Shown: positions 1 through 6,727 of the stretch, piece after piece
Layout: each line of letters starts with the position of its first letter
Numbering within the stretch: the first letter of the stretch is position 1
NCBI GenBank assembly: GCA_020850025.1
Contig: JADZFI010000387.1
Span: forward strand, 1-8,203
Source: Saprospiraceae bacterium
GTDB taxonomy: Bacteria; Bacteroidota; Bacteroidia; Chitinophagales; Saprospiraceae
Reading direction: 5' to 3'
Length of the DNA: 8,203 bases
Position numbers and translations under genes: made by a program
Notes under the pieces: model-generated
The model's database searches: none
The model's input: only the letters and a program-made list of their open reading frames with translations
What the model was told of the DNA's origin: nothing

Positions 1-1641
1 ATTTATATCACCAAAATTTGCTCCCATGGCAAAGGCAACCCCTTTCAACTCTATGGATGAAGAGGTATTGGTAAAAGTGCCATTGCCGTTATTATGATAG
101 ACAAATGCTTTACCTGCCGAATCATTGGAGGGTTCCAATATTTCTTTGGCAGCATAATAGGATAATGCCTGGCCAAACTCATAGTTGCAAACAAATAGAT
201 CCAGCCAGCCATCATTATCATAATCGAAAAACCATGTGGCAAAGCTTCGGTAGGTTTCTTTGTCGAAGCCGGCTGATTGGGTAGCATTTTGGAACTCAAT
301 TTTGCCGTCTTTTACGCCATTATTGCGCAACAGGATTTTGTTGCCATCCATGCATGATAAAAAAAGATCCGGCCATCCGTCATTGTCGAAATCGCCTGAT
401 GTTACTCCTTTTACGAAGATGCTGATGGCAATACCCCACTCATCGGCAACATTTTTAAAGGTTCCATCCCCATTGTTGATGTAAAACTCACATTTTCGCG
501 GATCATTGGGATTCATGCTTTCATTTCCGATAAACAGGTCAACCCACCCATCCCGATTAAAATCATTCCAGGTGGCTGTCTGGGTAGGGTTAAAGCTTAA
601 TAACCCGGCTTCAATGGTAACATCTGTAAAAGTTCCGTCCCCATTGTTGCGCAGTAGAGAATTTGGTTGGTCGCCGGATGGCCCTTCCTGGCCCTGCCAG
701 GCGCCTCGGAGCACCAGAATGTCCAGGAATCCGTCGTTGTTATAATCCGTTTGCAGTATGTTCAATCCGCCCTTTATCGCTTTCAAACCTGATTGCTCCG
801 ACCAGTCGGAAAAGGTTCCGTCTCCGTTGTTTCTGAAATAATGCACGGGGTCCTCCAGGTCCCATGCCGATGTAATAAGATCAATTAGTCCGTCATTATC
901 AAAGTCATCTGCGATACTTCCGCCGGCTCTGTTGTTCACCTGAATTTTTAAGGCTGATGCACATTCTATGAATGGCTTGATAATGTAATCCTCTTTGTCA
1001 AGCCGGGGTATAAGCCATTTTGAGGGCACTTTTTCCGGATATTGTCCGAGGGTCATATAGGCAATATTGAGCAGCCAGATGGCATCGTATTGCTTCGGTT
1101 CCAGTTGGAGGAGTCTTTCGAATGTTTCCACTGCCTTTCTGGCCGGTTCTTTTTCCTGATGAATTCCTTTTCCCTTAATGGGCATAATGCAGGCATCAGC
1201 GGAATGTCCGTTTACACAGTTAGTGCGCTCAGCCAGACGTAAATAAGCTGTGCCCAGATATGGCAGCACCACCTTTAATCCTTCAGCACTGGAAGCAAGG
1301 GTTTTGGTGGCATCTTCCAACATTTCCACCGCTTTTTTTTCGTCGCCATATTCCAACCAATAAATGGCTTTTGTTACCATGGTTGAAAGCATGACATTGG
1401 GGTCATTCGTATGGGAAATAATGGAGTCGCACTGTTTGATTTTGGCTAATGCAGCAAAGTTGTTGCCTGGAACATTGATTTTTATACGGGTTTCTTCGAG
1501 GATCTGCAACATCCTGCGATGCCCCTTTGCCATATCTTCAGAGGTATGAATATTTCCGTTTGGATTACAGGAAACGAGAAGGGCCAGGTGTATCAACAAC
1601 ACTGAAGCCCAGAATGCAATGGAAGCGATTCTTAGGTACAT
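1..1641 (-). CDS. TPR/FG-GAP repeat CRTAC1-like lipoprotein (paralogue A, 3' end beyond window)
   Basis: The reading frame is open from the ATG at 1641-1639 to the window edge: 547 codons with no stop, so the C-terminus is missing. Residues 1-25 look like a lipoprotein signal peptide ending in the lipobox L-V-S-C (C25), so I infer a lipid-anchored envelope or surface protein. Residues about 85-215 are TPR-like helices containing the motif C142-x3-H146-x4-C151-x9-H161. Five complete calcium-type loops follow, starting at D246, D299, D360, D417 and D473, each with a downstream N-G-D/N-G-T-F turn. A sixth begins at D545, where the window ends. The order matches paralogues B and C, which end in an ASPIC/UnbV domain, so A probably does too. 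It starts 41 bases after the stop of B and is probably co-transcribed with it. No Shine-Dalgarno sequence is visible. A is the most divergent full-type copy: it has Asn (351) where B, C and D have Cys in the L-C-P-T-Q motif, and it lacks the leader shared by B and C. The family assignment is firm; ligand and biological role are unknown. Confidence 0.9.
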   Translation of the reverse strand, partial: MYLRIASIAFWASVLLIHLALLVSCNPNGNIHTSEDMAKGHRRMLQILEETRIKINVPGNNFAALAKIKQCDSIISHTNDPNVMLSTMVTKAIYWLEYGDEKKAVEMLEDATKTLASSAEGLKVVLPYLGTAYLRLAERTNCVNGHSADACIMPIKGKGIHQEKEPARKAVETFERLLQLEPKQYDAIWLLNIAYMTLGQYPEKVPSKWLIPRLDKEDYIIKPFIECASALKIQVNNRAGGSIADDFDNDGLIDLITSAWDLEDPVHYFRNNGDGTFSDWSEQSGLKAIKGGLNILQTDYNNDGFLDILVLRGAWQGQEGPSGDQPNSLLRNNGDGTFTDVTIEAGLLSFNPTQTATWNDFNRDGWVDLFIGNESMNPNDPRKCEFYINNGDGTFKNVADEWGIAISIFVKGVTSGDFDNDGWPDLFLSCMDGNKILLRNNGVKDGKIEFQNATQSAGFDKETYRSFATWFFDYDNDGWLDLFVCNYEFGQALSYYAAKEILEPSNDSAGKAFVYHNNGNGTFTNTSSSIELKGVAFAMGANFGDIN

Positions 1642-1682
1642 GAGAGAGAAATATGACTGCTTAAAGGGTGTGTGTTCCGGGC

Positions 1683-3989
1683 TTACTTTGTTGGCGCGCA
1701 CATGGGCATATCAGACGCTACAGGAGAAAATTGAAGCTTTTGCAAGGGCAGCTTCGTTGCGCCATCGGTTCCTTCTTTAATATGAAGGAGTTGGTTGGGC
1801 TCCACGTTTGTCAGTACCTGGGTAATGCCGCTAACGGGCCAGGTGATCCTGATTTCGTCTATGATGGTCGCTGTACCAATGCCTATTTCACGGCGAAGTG
1901 GATTTGAGCCAAAACTGCCGCCGGAGTTCAGTTCCCGGTATACCATTCTGGGGACGCCATTTTCATGGAATTTTACGGTTATTTTGGCGCCAATAGAAGC
2001 CCGGTTGGATTTGGAGCCTTCTACTTTAAGATAAATCCAGTTGTTCCGGTTTTGACCCGGATTAATGTACATGGAGTTGGGATAGCCATCGCCTCTGTAA
2101 GCTCCACCCATTTCCACATGAATATCCTGATCGCCATCGTTGTCAATGTCTGCGATAGATACTCCATGGCCCTTCTGGATATTACCAGTGCGGGAGGATA
2201 CGGTGGCATCCATGAATTTTTTTCCGCCAACATTCATGTATAATTTGTTGGGCACAACAGACTGGTAATTTGGATTGCCGGTGCCCAGGTAAAAATCAAG
2301 AAACCCGTCATTGTTGAGATCGCCGAAATTGGCCCCCATGGAATAGGCCGCAGTGTTCAAACCGAGGCTTTGGGATGCGTTGGTGAAGGTGCCATCCCCA
2401 TTGTTGTGATAGATATAAGGTCTGCCGGAGGGGTCGTCCTTTGAAAGTCCAAGAAAATCTCTTGCGTAATAATAGGACAGGCTTTTTTCAAAATCATAGT
2501 TGCAAACGAACAGATCCAGCCAGCCATCATTGTCGTAATCAAAAAAGAAGGTGGGAAAACTCCGGTAATTCTCTTTGCTGAAACCCGCCTGTGCTGATAC
2601 ATCCTCAAAGGATGGGGTTTTTGATGCTTGGGCTTTATTGCGAAGCAAGATTTTTTTTCCGTCCATGGCAGAAAGGAACAGGTCCGGCCAGCCATCATTG
2701 TCATAATCGCCTGATGTTACCCCTTTTATATACATCTTGATGTTTGCCCCGGCAGCCTCTGCCACTTCCGTGAACGTGCCATTTTGGTTGTTGATATACA
2801 ATTGGGAAGCATACGTTTTTCCGCTTGCAGGGAGGTTCTCGTTGCCGATGAACAGATCCAGCCACCCATCGTGATTATAATCGTTCCAGGTTGAGGCTTG
2901 TGTCGGGCATAAAGACCACAGGCCCGCGTCCAGGGTGACATCGGTAAAGGTGCCATTGCCGTTATTCCTGAACAGAGAATTGGGCTGTTCTCCATATGGT
3001 CCGGACTGTCCTTGCCAGGCTCCTCTCAATACCCATATATCAAGATGCCCATCATTGTTGTAATCTGTTTGCTGGATATTGAGCCCTCCAGTGAAGTCAC
3101 CTAACCCGGATGATTCAGACAAATTGGAAAAGGTGCCATCTCCTTTGTTTTGGAAGTAATACATTTTGTCTTCGCCAAGATCCCAGCCGGATATTACCAG
3201 GTCCAGGAATCCATCATTGTTGAAATCATCCACAATGCTGCCACCCGCCCGGCTGTTTACCATGATATTCAGCGGAGTAGCCATATCGGCGAATGGTTTC
3301 ATGCTGTATACAGGTTTGTCCAGGTTGGGTAGCAGCCATTTTTTAGGCACCTTGCCCGGATATTCTCCTACCGTCATGTAGGCAATATTCAGAAGCCAAA
3401 CGCCATCATAATAATTGGGATCTTCAGGCGACTCTTTCAGAAAGGTCTCAAAGGTTTCAATTGCTTTGCGACTGGGAGATTTGTCTTTATGAATTCCCGA
3501 GGCCTGTAATGGCATAATGCAAGCATCTGCGGTATGGCCGGCAACGCAATTGCTGCGTTCTGCCAGGCGTAAATAGGCAGTTCCAAGCCAGTATAGAGTG
3601 GGAACCCTTGCTTTGGGATTGTCTCCGACGTACTGAATGATCTTTTCAAACATTTTCACTGCATTTGCCTCATCTCCATATTCCAATAACACAATGCCTT
3701 TCTTTAATACAGTGTTTAAACGTTCCTGTTGCGAGGTAGAGGAGCTCATCAACTGATCCAGGTAGGCCAGTTTTACTTTGGCTGCATAACCATTTTGAGG
3801 AACGTCAATCTTGCCAGCAATTTGCTTTATGGATTTTAACATTTCAAAATGGCCATCCTTGTAAGAGCCCTGGTTGCTTTTATTATTGCTGGTATCAGTA
3901 CAAGTGGCGTGGAAATTGAACAGGAAGGCGAGGGCAAGCGCCGAACCTGCAACAGTCCGGCGCCTGGCCCCAAAACAGAATAAATTCAT
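1683..3989 (-). CDS. TPR + seven FG-GAP/VCBS loops + ASPIC/UnbV protein, CRTAC1-like (paralogue B)
   Basis: Predicted exported protein of 768 residues ending in TAA. I chose the ATG at 3989-3987. It places a basic, hydrophobic signal peptide (about residues 1-29) at the N-terminus and gives the same length as paralogue C. The region upstream, although open to 4037, differs from C by compensating one-base indels, as a leader would. C30 follows H-A-T, a poor lipobox, so lipidation is uncertain. Residues about 90-215 form TPR-like helices with C148-x3-H152-x4-C157-x9-H167. Seven calcium-type loops follow, collinear with those of C (near D255, D309, D370, D428, D484, D557 and D614), consistent with a seven-bladed propeller. 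Residues about 648-740 match the ASPIC/UnbV domain, with the S-G-G-S-F-G core, then N-P-L-R-R-E-I-G-I-G, then I-T-W-P. A variable linker leads to the tail M-C-A-P-T-K. CRTAC1-like proteins are extracellular and often calcium binding, but no enzymatic residues are recognisable. Binding or scaffold function is inference. Confidence 0.93.
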   Translation of the reverse strand: MNLFCFGARRRTVAGSALALAFLFNFHATCTDTSNNKSNQGSYKDGHFEMLKSIKQIAGKIDVPQNGYAAKVKLAYLDQLMSSSTSQQERLNTVLKKGIVLLEYGDEANAVKMFEKIIQYVGDNPKARVPTLYWLGTAYLRLAERSNCVAGHTADACIMPLQASGIHKDKSPSRKAIETFETFLKESPEDPNYYDGVWLLNIAYMTVGEYPGKVPKKWLLPNLDKPVYSMKPFADMATPLNIMVNSRAGGSIVDDFNNDGFLDLVISGWDLGEDKMYYFQNKGDGTFSNLSESSGLGDFTGGLNIQQTDYNNDGHLDIWVLRGAWQGQSGPYGEQPNSLFRNNGNGTFTDVTLDAGLWSLCPTQASTWNDYNHDGWLDLFIGNENLPASGKTYASQLYINNQNGTFTEVAEAAGANIKMYIKGVTSGDYDNDGWPDLFLSAMDGKKILLRNKAQASKTPSFEDVSAQAGFSKENYRSFPTFFFDYDNDGWLDLFVCNYDFEKSLSYYYARDFLGLSKDDPSGRPYIYHNNGDGTFTNASQSLGLNTAAYSMGANFGDLNNDGFLDFYLGTGNPNYQSVVPNKLYMNVGGKKFMDATVSSRTGNIQKGHGVSIADIDNDGDQDIHVEMGGAYRGDGYPNSMYINPGQNRNNWIYLKVEGSKSNRASIGAKITVKFHENGVPRMVYRELNSGGSFGSNPLRREIGIGTATIIDEIRITWPVSGITQVLTNVEPNQLLHIKEGTDGATKLPLQKLQFSPVASDMPMCAPTK

Positions 3990-4033
3990 GTTTGAGCTAA
4001 TTTGTTGTTTAGAAAAAGAAAACAGGATTAAGC
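3990..4033 (-). promoter_or_regulatory. Conserved A-rich 5' leader of paralogue B
   Basis: The 44 bases before the start codon of B closely match those before paralogue C. Both end in CTAAACAACAAATT, one variable base, then GCTCAAAC and ATG. There is no Shine-Dalgarno sequence, and the A-rich stretch fits translation initiation in Bacteroidota. Weaker similarity continues upstream to about 4078, so a promoter or regulator site may lie within it. I cannot place a convincing -33/-7 pair. The shared block could also simply be a relic of gene duplication. Confidence 0.5.
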
Positions 4034-4246
4034 CCATTGCAGTGACAAATGACTCTGCAAAAGAAATTGAAAATCAACACATTGGGTGCATCAATACAGG
4101 ATACAAACCTCCATGTTATTTTTCAGTTTACCACAAATTTACCCCTTAGTATTTCCTTAGAATGTGACGGAGTGCCCTTTAGATTTCGAAGTTCAACCGT
4201 CCAAATAGTATAAGTGTATACCCTGGGCAAATGCTGAATGAAATAA

Positions 4247-4295
4247 TTGATTCTCCAGTTCATTTTTAAACTGGTAAAAGGAGCTGGAGAATCAA
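4247..4295 (-). terminator. Probable intrinsic terminator after paralogue C
   Basis: A 12-base perfect inverted repeat (TTGATTCTCCAG at 4247-4258 and CTGGAGAATCAA at 4284-4295) extends inward to a 15-pair stem with one G-T wobble and a 19-base loop. It starts 6 bases past the stop codon of C. On the minus strand it is followed by TTATTTCATT, a short and imperfect U-rich run, so termination may be partial. A competing small hairpin (CCAGTT at 4255-4260 with AACTGG at 4269-4274) shares one arm. Confidence 0.6.
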
Positions 4296-4301
4296 GGTTG
4301 G

Positions 4302-6608
4302 TTATTTGGCTGGAGCACACATTGGCATATCACCGCTGCCTGGGTTGAGGTTTACGGTTTGTAGCGGCATTTTTGCAGCCCCTTCTTTGCCTTCTATGAT
4401 GTGCAGCAGTTGGTTGGGCTCAACATTGGTCAGCACCTGTGTGACGCCGCTGGTAGGCCAGGTTATTTTTATTTCATCGATGATAGTGGCTGCGCCAATG
4501 CCTATTTCACGGCGAAGTGGATTTGAACCAAAGCTGCCGCCAGAGTTCAGTTCTCTGAATACCATTCTTTCTACGCCGTTTTCCCTAAACCTGACGGTTA
4601 TTTTAGCGCCGATAGAAGCCCGATTGGATTTCGTGCCTTCCACTTTGAGATAAATCCAGTTGTTTCGGTTTTGGCCGGGATTGAGATACAGGGCATTAGG
4701 GTAACCATCTCCTCTGTATGCTCCGCCCATTTCTACGTGAATATCCTGGTCGCCATCATTGTCTATATCAGCAATGGACACTCCATGGCCTTTCTGCAGG
4801 TTGCCTGTACGAGAGGAGACAGTGCCATCCGCAAACTTTTTCCCTTCAATATTCATGAATAATTTATTGGGTACGATAGACTGGTAGTTAGGATTTCCAG
4901 TGCCCAGGTAAAAATCCAGGAATCCATCGTTGTTAAAATCGCCAAAATTAGAGCCCATGGAAAAGGCGGTCTTATTCAAGCCCAGCGATTGGGTAGCATT
5001 GGAAAAGGAGCCGTCGCCATTGTTGTGGTAGATGATCGGTTTGCCTGAAATTTCATCTTTCCCCATTCCCATTAACTCACGCGCATAATAATAGGAGAGG
5101 CTTTTATCAAAATCGTAATTGCATACGAACAAATCCAGCCAGCCATCATTGTCGTAATCAAAGAAAAAAGTCGGGAAACTTCGGTATTTTTCCTCGTTAA
5201 AGCCGGCCCGTGTAGAGACATCCTCAAAAGCCGGAGTTTTGCTTTTGGAGGCTTTATTGCGCAGCAAGGTTCTTTTTCCATCCATCGACGAGAGGAACAG
5301 GTCCGGCCAGCCATCGTTATCGTAATCGCCTGAAGTGACGCCTTTGATGAACATCTTAATGTCTATGCCGGCAGCCACGGCCATTTCTGTAAAAGTGCCG
5401 TCCTGGTTGTTTATAAACAGTTGGCTTGAGTATGTTTTTCCAACGCCGGGAAGGTTTTCATTCCCGATGAATACATCCAGCCAGCCATCCTGGTTGAAAT
5501 CATTCCAGTTTGATGCTTGTGTAGGGCATAAGGCCCATAGACCGGATTCGAAGGTAACATCTGTAAATGTGCCATTGCCATTATTGCGAAAAAGCGAGTT
5601 GGGTTGCTCTCCATAGGGGCCTGACTGCCCCTGCCAGGCGCCGCGCAGCACCCATACATCCAGGTGTCCGTCGTTGTTGTAATCGGTCTGTTGAATATTG
5701 AGTCCGCCGGTAAAGCTGCCCAGGCCGGATGCTTGCGACTGGTCGGAAAAAGTTCCGTTGCCATTGTTCTGAAAATAATACATGCGGTCTTCCCCAATAT
5801 CCCAACCGGAAATGATCAAATCCAAAAAACCGTCGTTGTTGAAATCATCCAAAATGCTGCCTCCTGCACGTGAATTAACCATGATATTGAGGCTGGCCGC
5901 TTTGTCCACAAAGGGTTTCATTACATATTCAGGTTTGTCCAGGTTGGGCAGCAACCATTTTTTAGGAACCTTGGCCGGGTATCCGCCAATTGTCATATAG
6001 GAGATGTTAAGCAACCAAATGGCATCGTAATAGTTGGGGTCGTCTGGCGCTTCACTCAAGAATTTTTCAAAAGTTTCAATGGCTTTTTTGCTGGGAGATT
6101 TGTCTTTATGGATACCGGCAGCTTTTAATGGCATGATACAGGCATCGGCATTGTGTCCGGAGACGCAGTTTGTGCGTTCCGCCAGACGCAAATAGGCTGT
6201 TCCAAGCCAATACAGGGTAGGAGTCCGGGCCTTGGGATTGTCTCCCACCTGGTTGAGTATCCGTTCAAAGATTTCAACAGCTTTAACCTCATCTCCGAAC
6301 TCCAGCAGGATCATACCTTTTCTCATTTCTGATGTTATACGGTCGTTGGGATTACTGGCGGTAGCAATTACCTGATCCAGATAATCCAATTTGGCTTTGG
6401 CCGCATAGCCATTCAGAGGTACATTTATTTTTGCTGCAATGTCGCTTAAGGATTTCAGCATCTCCTGATGGCCATCTTTGGAAGGTGCTGAACTGTTTTT
6501 TGAAGGGTTTGAATCCGTACAGGTTGAGTGTACGTTGAGCAGAAATGCCAGGGCAAGCACCAAACCTGGAAGGGTCCGGCGCTTGTTGCCGAAAAAAGTA
6601 AATTTCAT
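4302..6608 (-). CDS. TPR + seven FG-GAP/VCBS loops + ASPIC/UnbV protein, CRTAC1-like (paralogue C)
   Basis: Predicted exported protein of 768 residues ending in TAA. The ATG at 6608-6606 is preferred over the open frame reaching 6695, because the signal peptide then starts at residue 1 (F-F-G-N-K-R-R followed by a hydrophobic stretch to about 28) and the length equals that of B. C30 is preceded by H-S-T, not a canonical lipobox. TPR-like helices span about 90-215 and contain C148, H152, C157 and H167. Calcium-type loops begin at D255, D309, D370, D428, D484, D557 and D614. The ASPIC/UnbV-type domain covers about 648-740, and the tail is M-C-A-P-A-K with C764. It is the closest relative of B here: in residues 241-350 I count only about 14 differences. 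The gene lies 119 bases downstream of D and is followed by a probable terminator. The architecture is well supported; ligand and role are unknown. Confidence 0.93.
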   Translation of the reverse strand: MKFTFFGNKRRTLPGLVLALAFLLNVHSTCTDSNPSKNSSAPSKDGHQEMLKSLSDIAAKINVPLNGYAAKAKLDYLDQVIATASNPNDRITSEMRKGMILLEFGDEVKAVEIFERILNQVGDNPKARTPTLYWLGTAYLRLAERTNCVSGHNADACIMPLKAAGIHKDKSPSKKAIETFEKFLSEAPDDPNYYDAIWLLNISYMTIGGYPAKVPKKWLLPNLDKPEYVMKPFVDKAASLNIMVNSRAGGSILDDFNNDGFLDLIISGWDIGEDRMYYFQNNGNGTFSDQSQASGLGSFTGGLNIQQTDYNNDGHLDVWVLRGAWQGQSGPYGEQPNSLFRNNGNGTFTDVTFESGLWALCPTQASNWNDFNQDGWLDVFIGNENLPGVGKTYSSQLFINNQDGTFTEMAVAAGIDIKMFIKGVTSGDYDNDGWPDLFLSSMDGKRTLLRNKASKSKTPAFEDVSTRAGFNEEKYRSFPTFFFDYDNDGWLDLFVCNYDFDKSLSYYYARELMGMGKDEISGKPIIYHNNGDGSFSNATQSLGLNKTAFSMGSNFGDFNNDGFLDFYLGTGNPNYQSIVPNKLFMNIEGKKFADGTVSSRTGNLQKGHGVSIADIDNDGDQDIHVEMGGAYRGDGYPNALYLNPGQNRNNWIYLKVEGTKSNRASIGAKITVRFRENGVERMVFRELNSGGSFGSNPLRREIGIGAATIIDEIKITWPTSGVTQVLTNVEPNQLLHIIEGKEGAAKMPLQTVNLNPGSGDMPMCAPAK

Positions 6609-6694
6609 GTTTGAGCAAATTTGTTGTTTAGAAAAGACAAAAGGATTAAAGCTCTTGCAGCAACACCTGTTGCCACAAAAAATATTGATAATCA
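6609..6694 (-). promoter_or_regulatory. Conserved upstream region of paralogue C
   Basis: Bases 6609-6652 closely match the leader of B. Looser similarity continues to about 6694, where TTGATAATCAA resembles TTGAAAATCAA at the corresponding place before B. The leaders differ by one extra T in CTTTAATCC and one fewer T in the following T-run. The two indels cancel at the start codon, which argues that the block is untranslated. It lies in the 119-base gap after D (6609-6727). No U-tailed terminator hairpin was seen there, so read-through from D is possible. Confidence 0.45.
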
Positions 6695-6727
6695 ATTGCT
6701 GGAGTGGTTAATCCTGAATAAGGTCCA

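Larger units (their letters stand above)
3990..4301. other. 312-base intergenic region between C and B
   Basis: This is the longest non-coding stretch in the window. Reading along the minus strand from the stop of C, it holds a probable terminator hairpin (4247-4295). About 150 bases without a recognisable gene follow. Then comes a block resembling the upstream region of C (about 4078 down to 3990) that leads into B. Short open frames on either strand here show no family resemblance. A promoter for B is expected in this region, because a terminator precedes it. Confidence 0.6.

Noticed and set aside
1..1641. Gene A as a pseudogene because no complete gene is seen on the left
   Set aside because: The minus-strand frame is intact for all 547 codons and is simply cut by the window edge.
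3990..4037. Upstream ATG start for B (16 extra residues), and the equivalent 29-residue extension of C to 6695
   Set aside because: The added residues would bury the signal peptide, and the leaders of B and C differ by frame-shifting indels. The downstream ATGs give equal lengths of 768.
4134..4141. TAAATTTG on the minus strand as a Bacteroidota -7 promoter box for B
   Set aside because: It matches TAnnTTTG, but no TTG lies at the expected -33 distance and the equivalent region of C lacks it. A single eight-base match is weak.
4123..4320. 65-codon minus-strand frame in the C-B gap
   Set aside because: It starts inside the end of C in another frame, runs through the terminator hairpin, and has no counterpart after D or B.
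6660..6673. GCAACA/TGTTGC inverted repeat as a terminator after D
   Set aside because: The stem is only five to six pairs with a tiny loop and no U-tract. It lies within the leader region of C and is not conserved before B.
6684..6696. ATTGATAATCAAT palindrome before C as an FNR/CRP-type operator
   Set aside because: The half-sites are separated by one base, where FNR needs four, and the matching site before B is imperfect.
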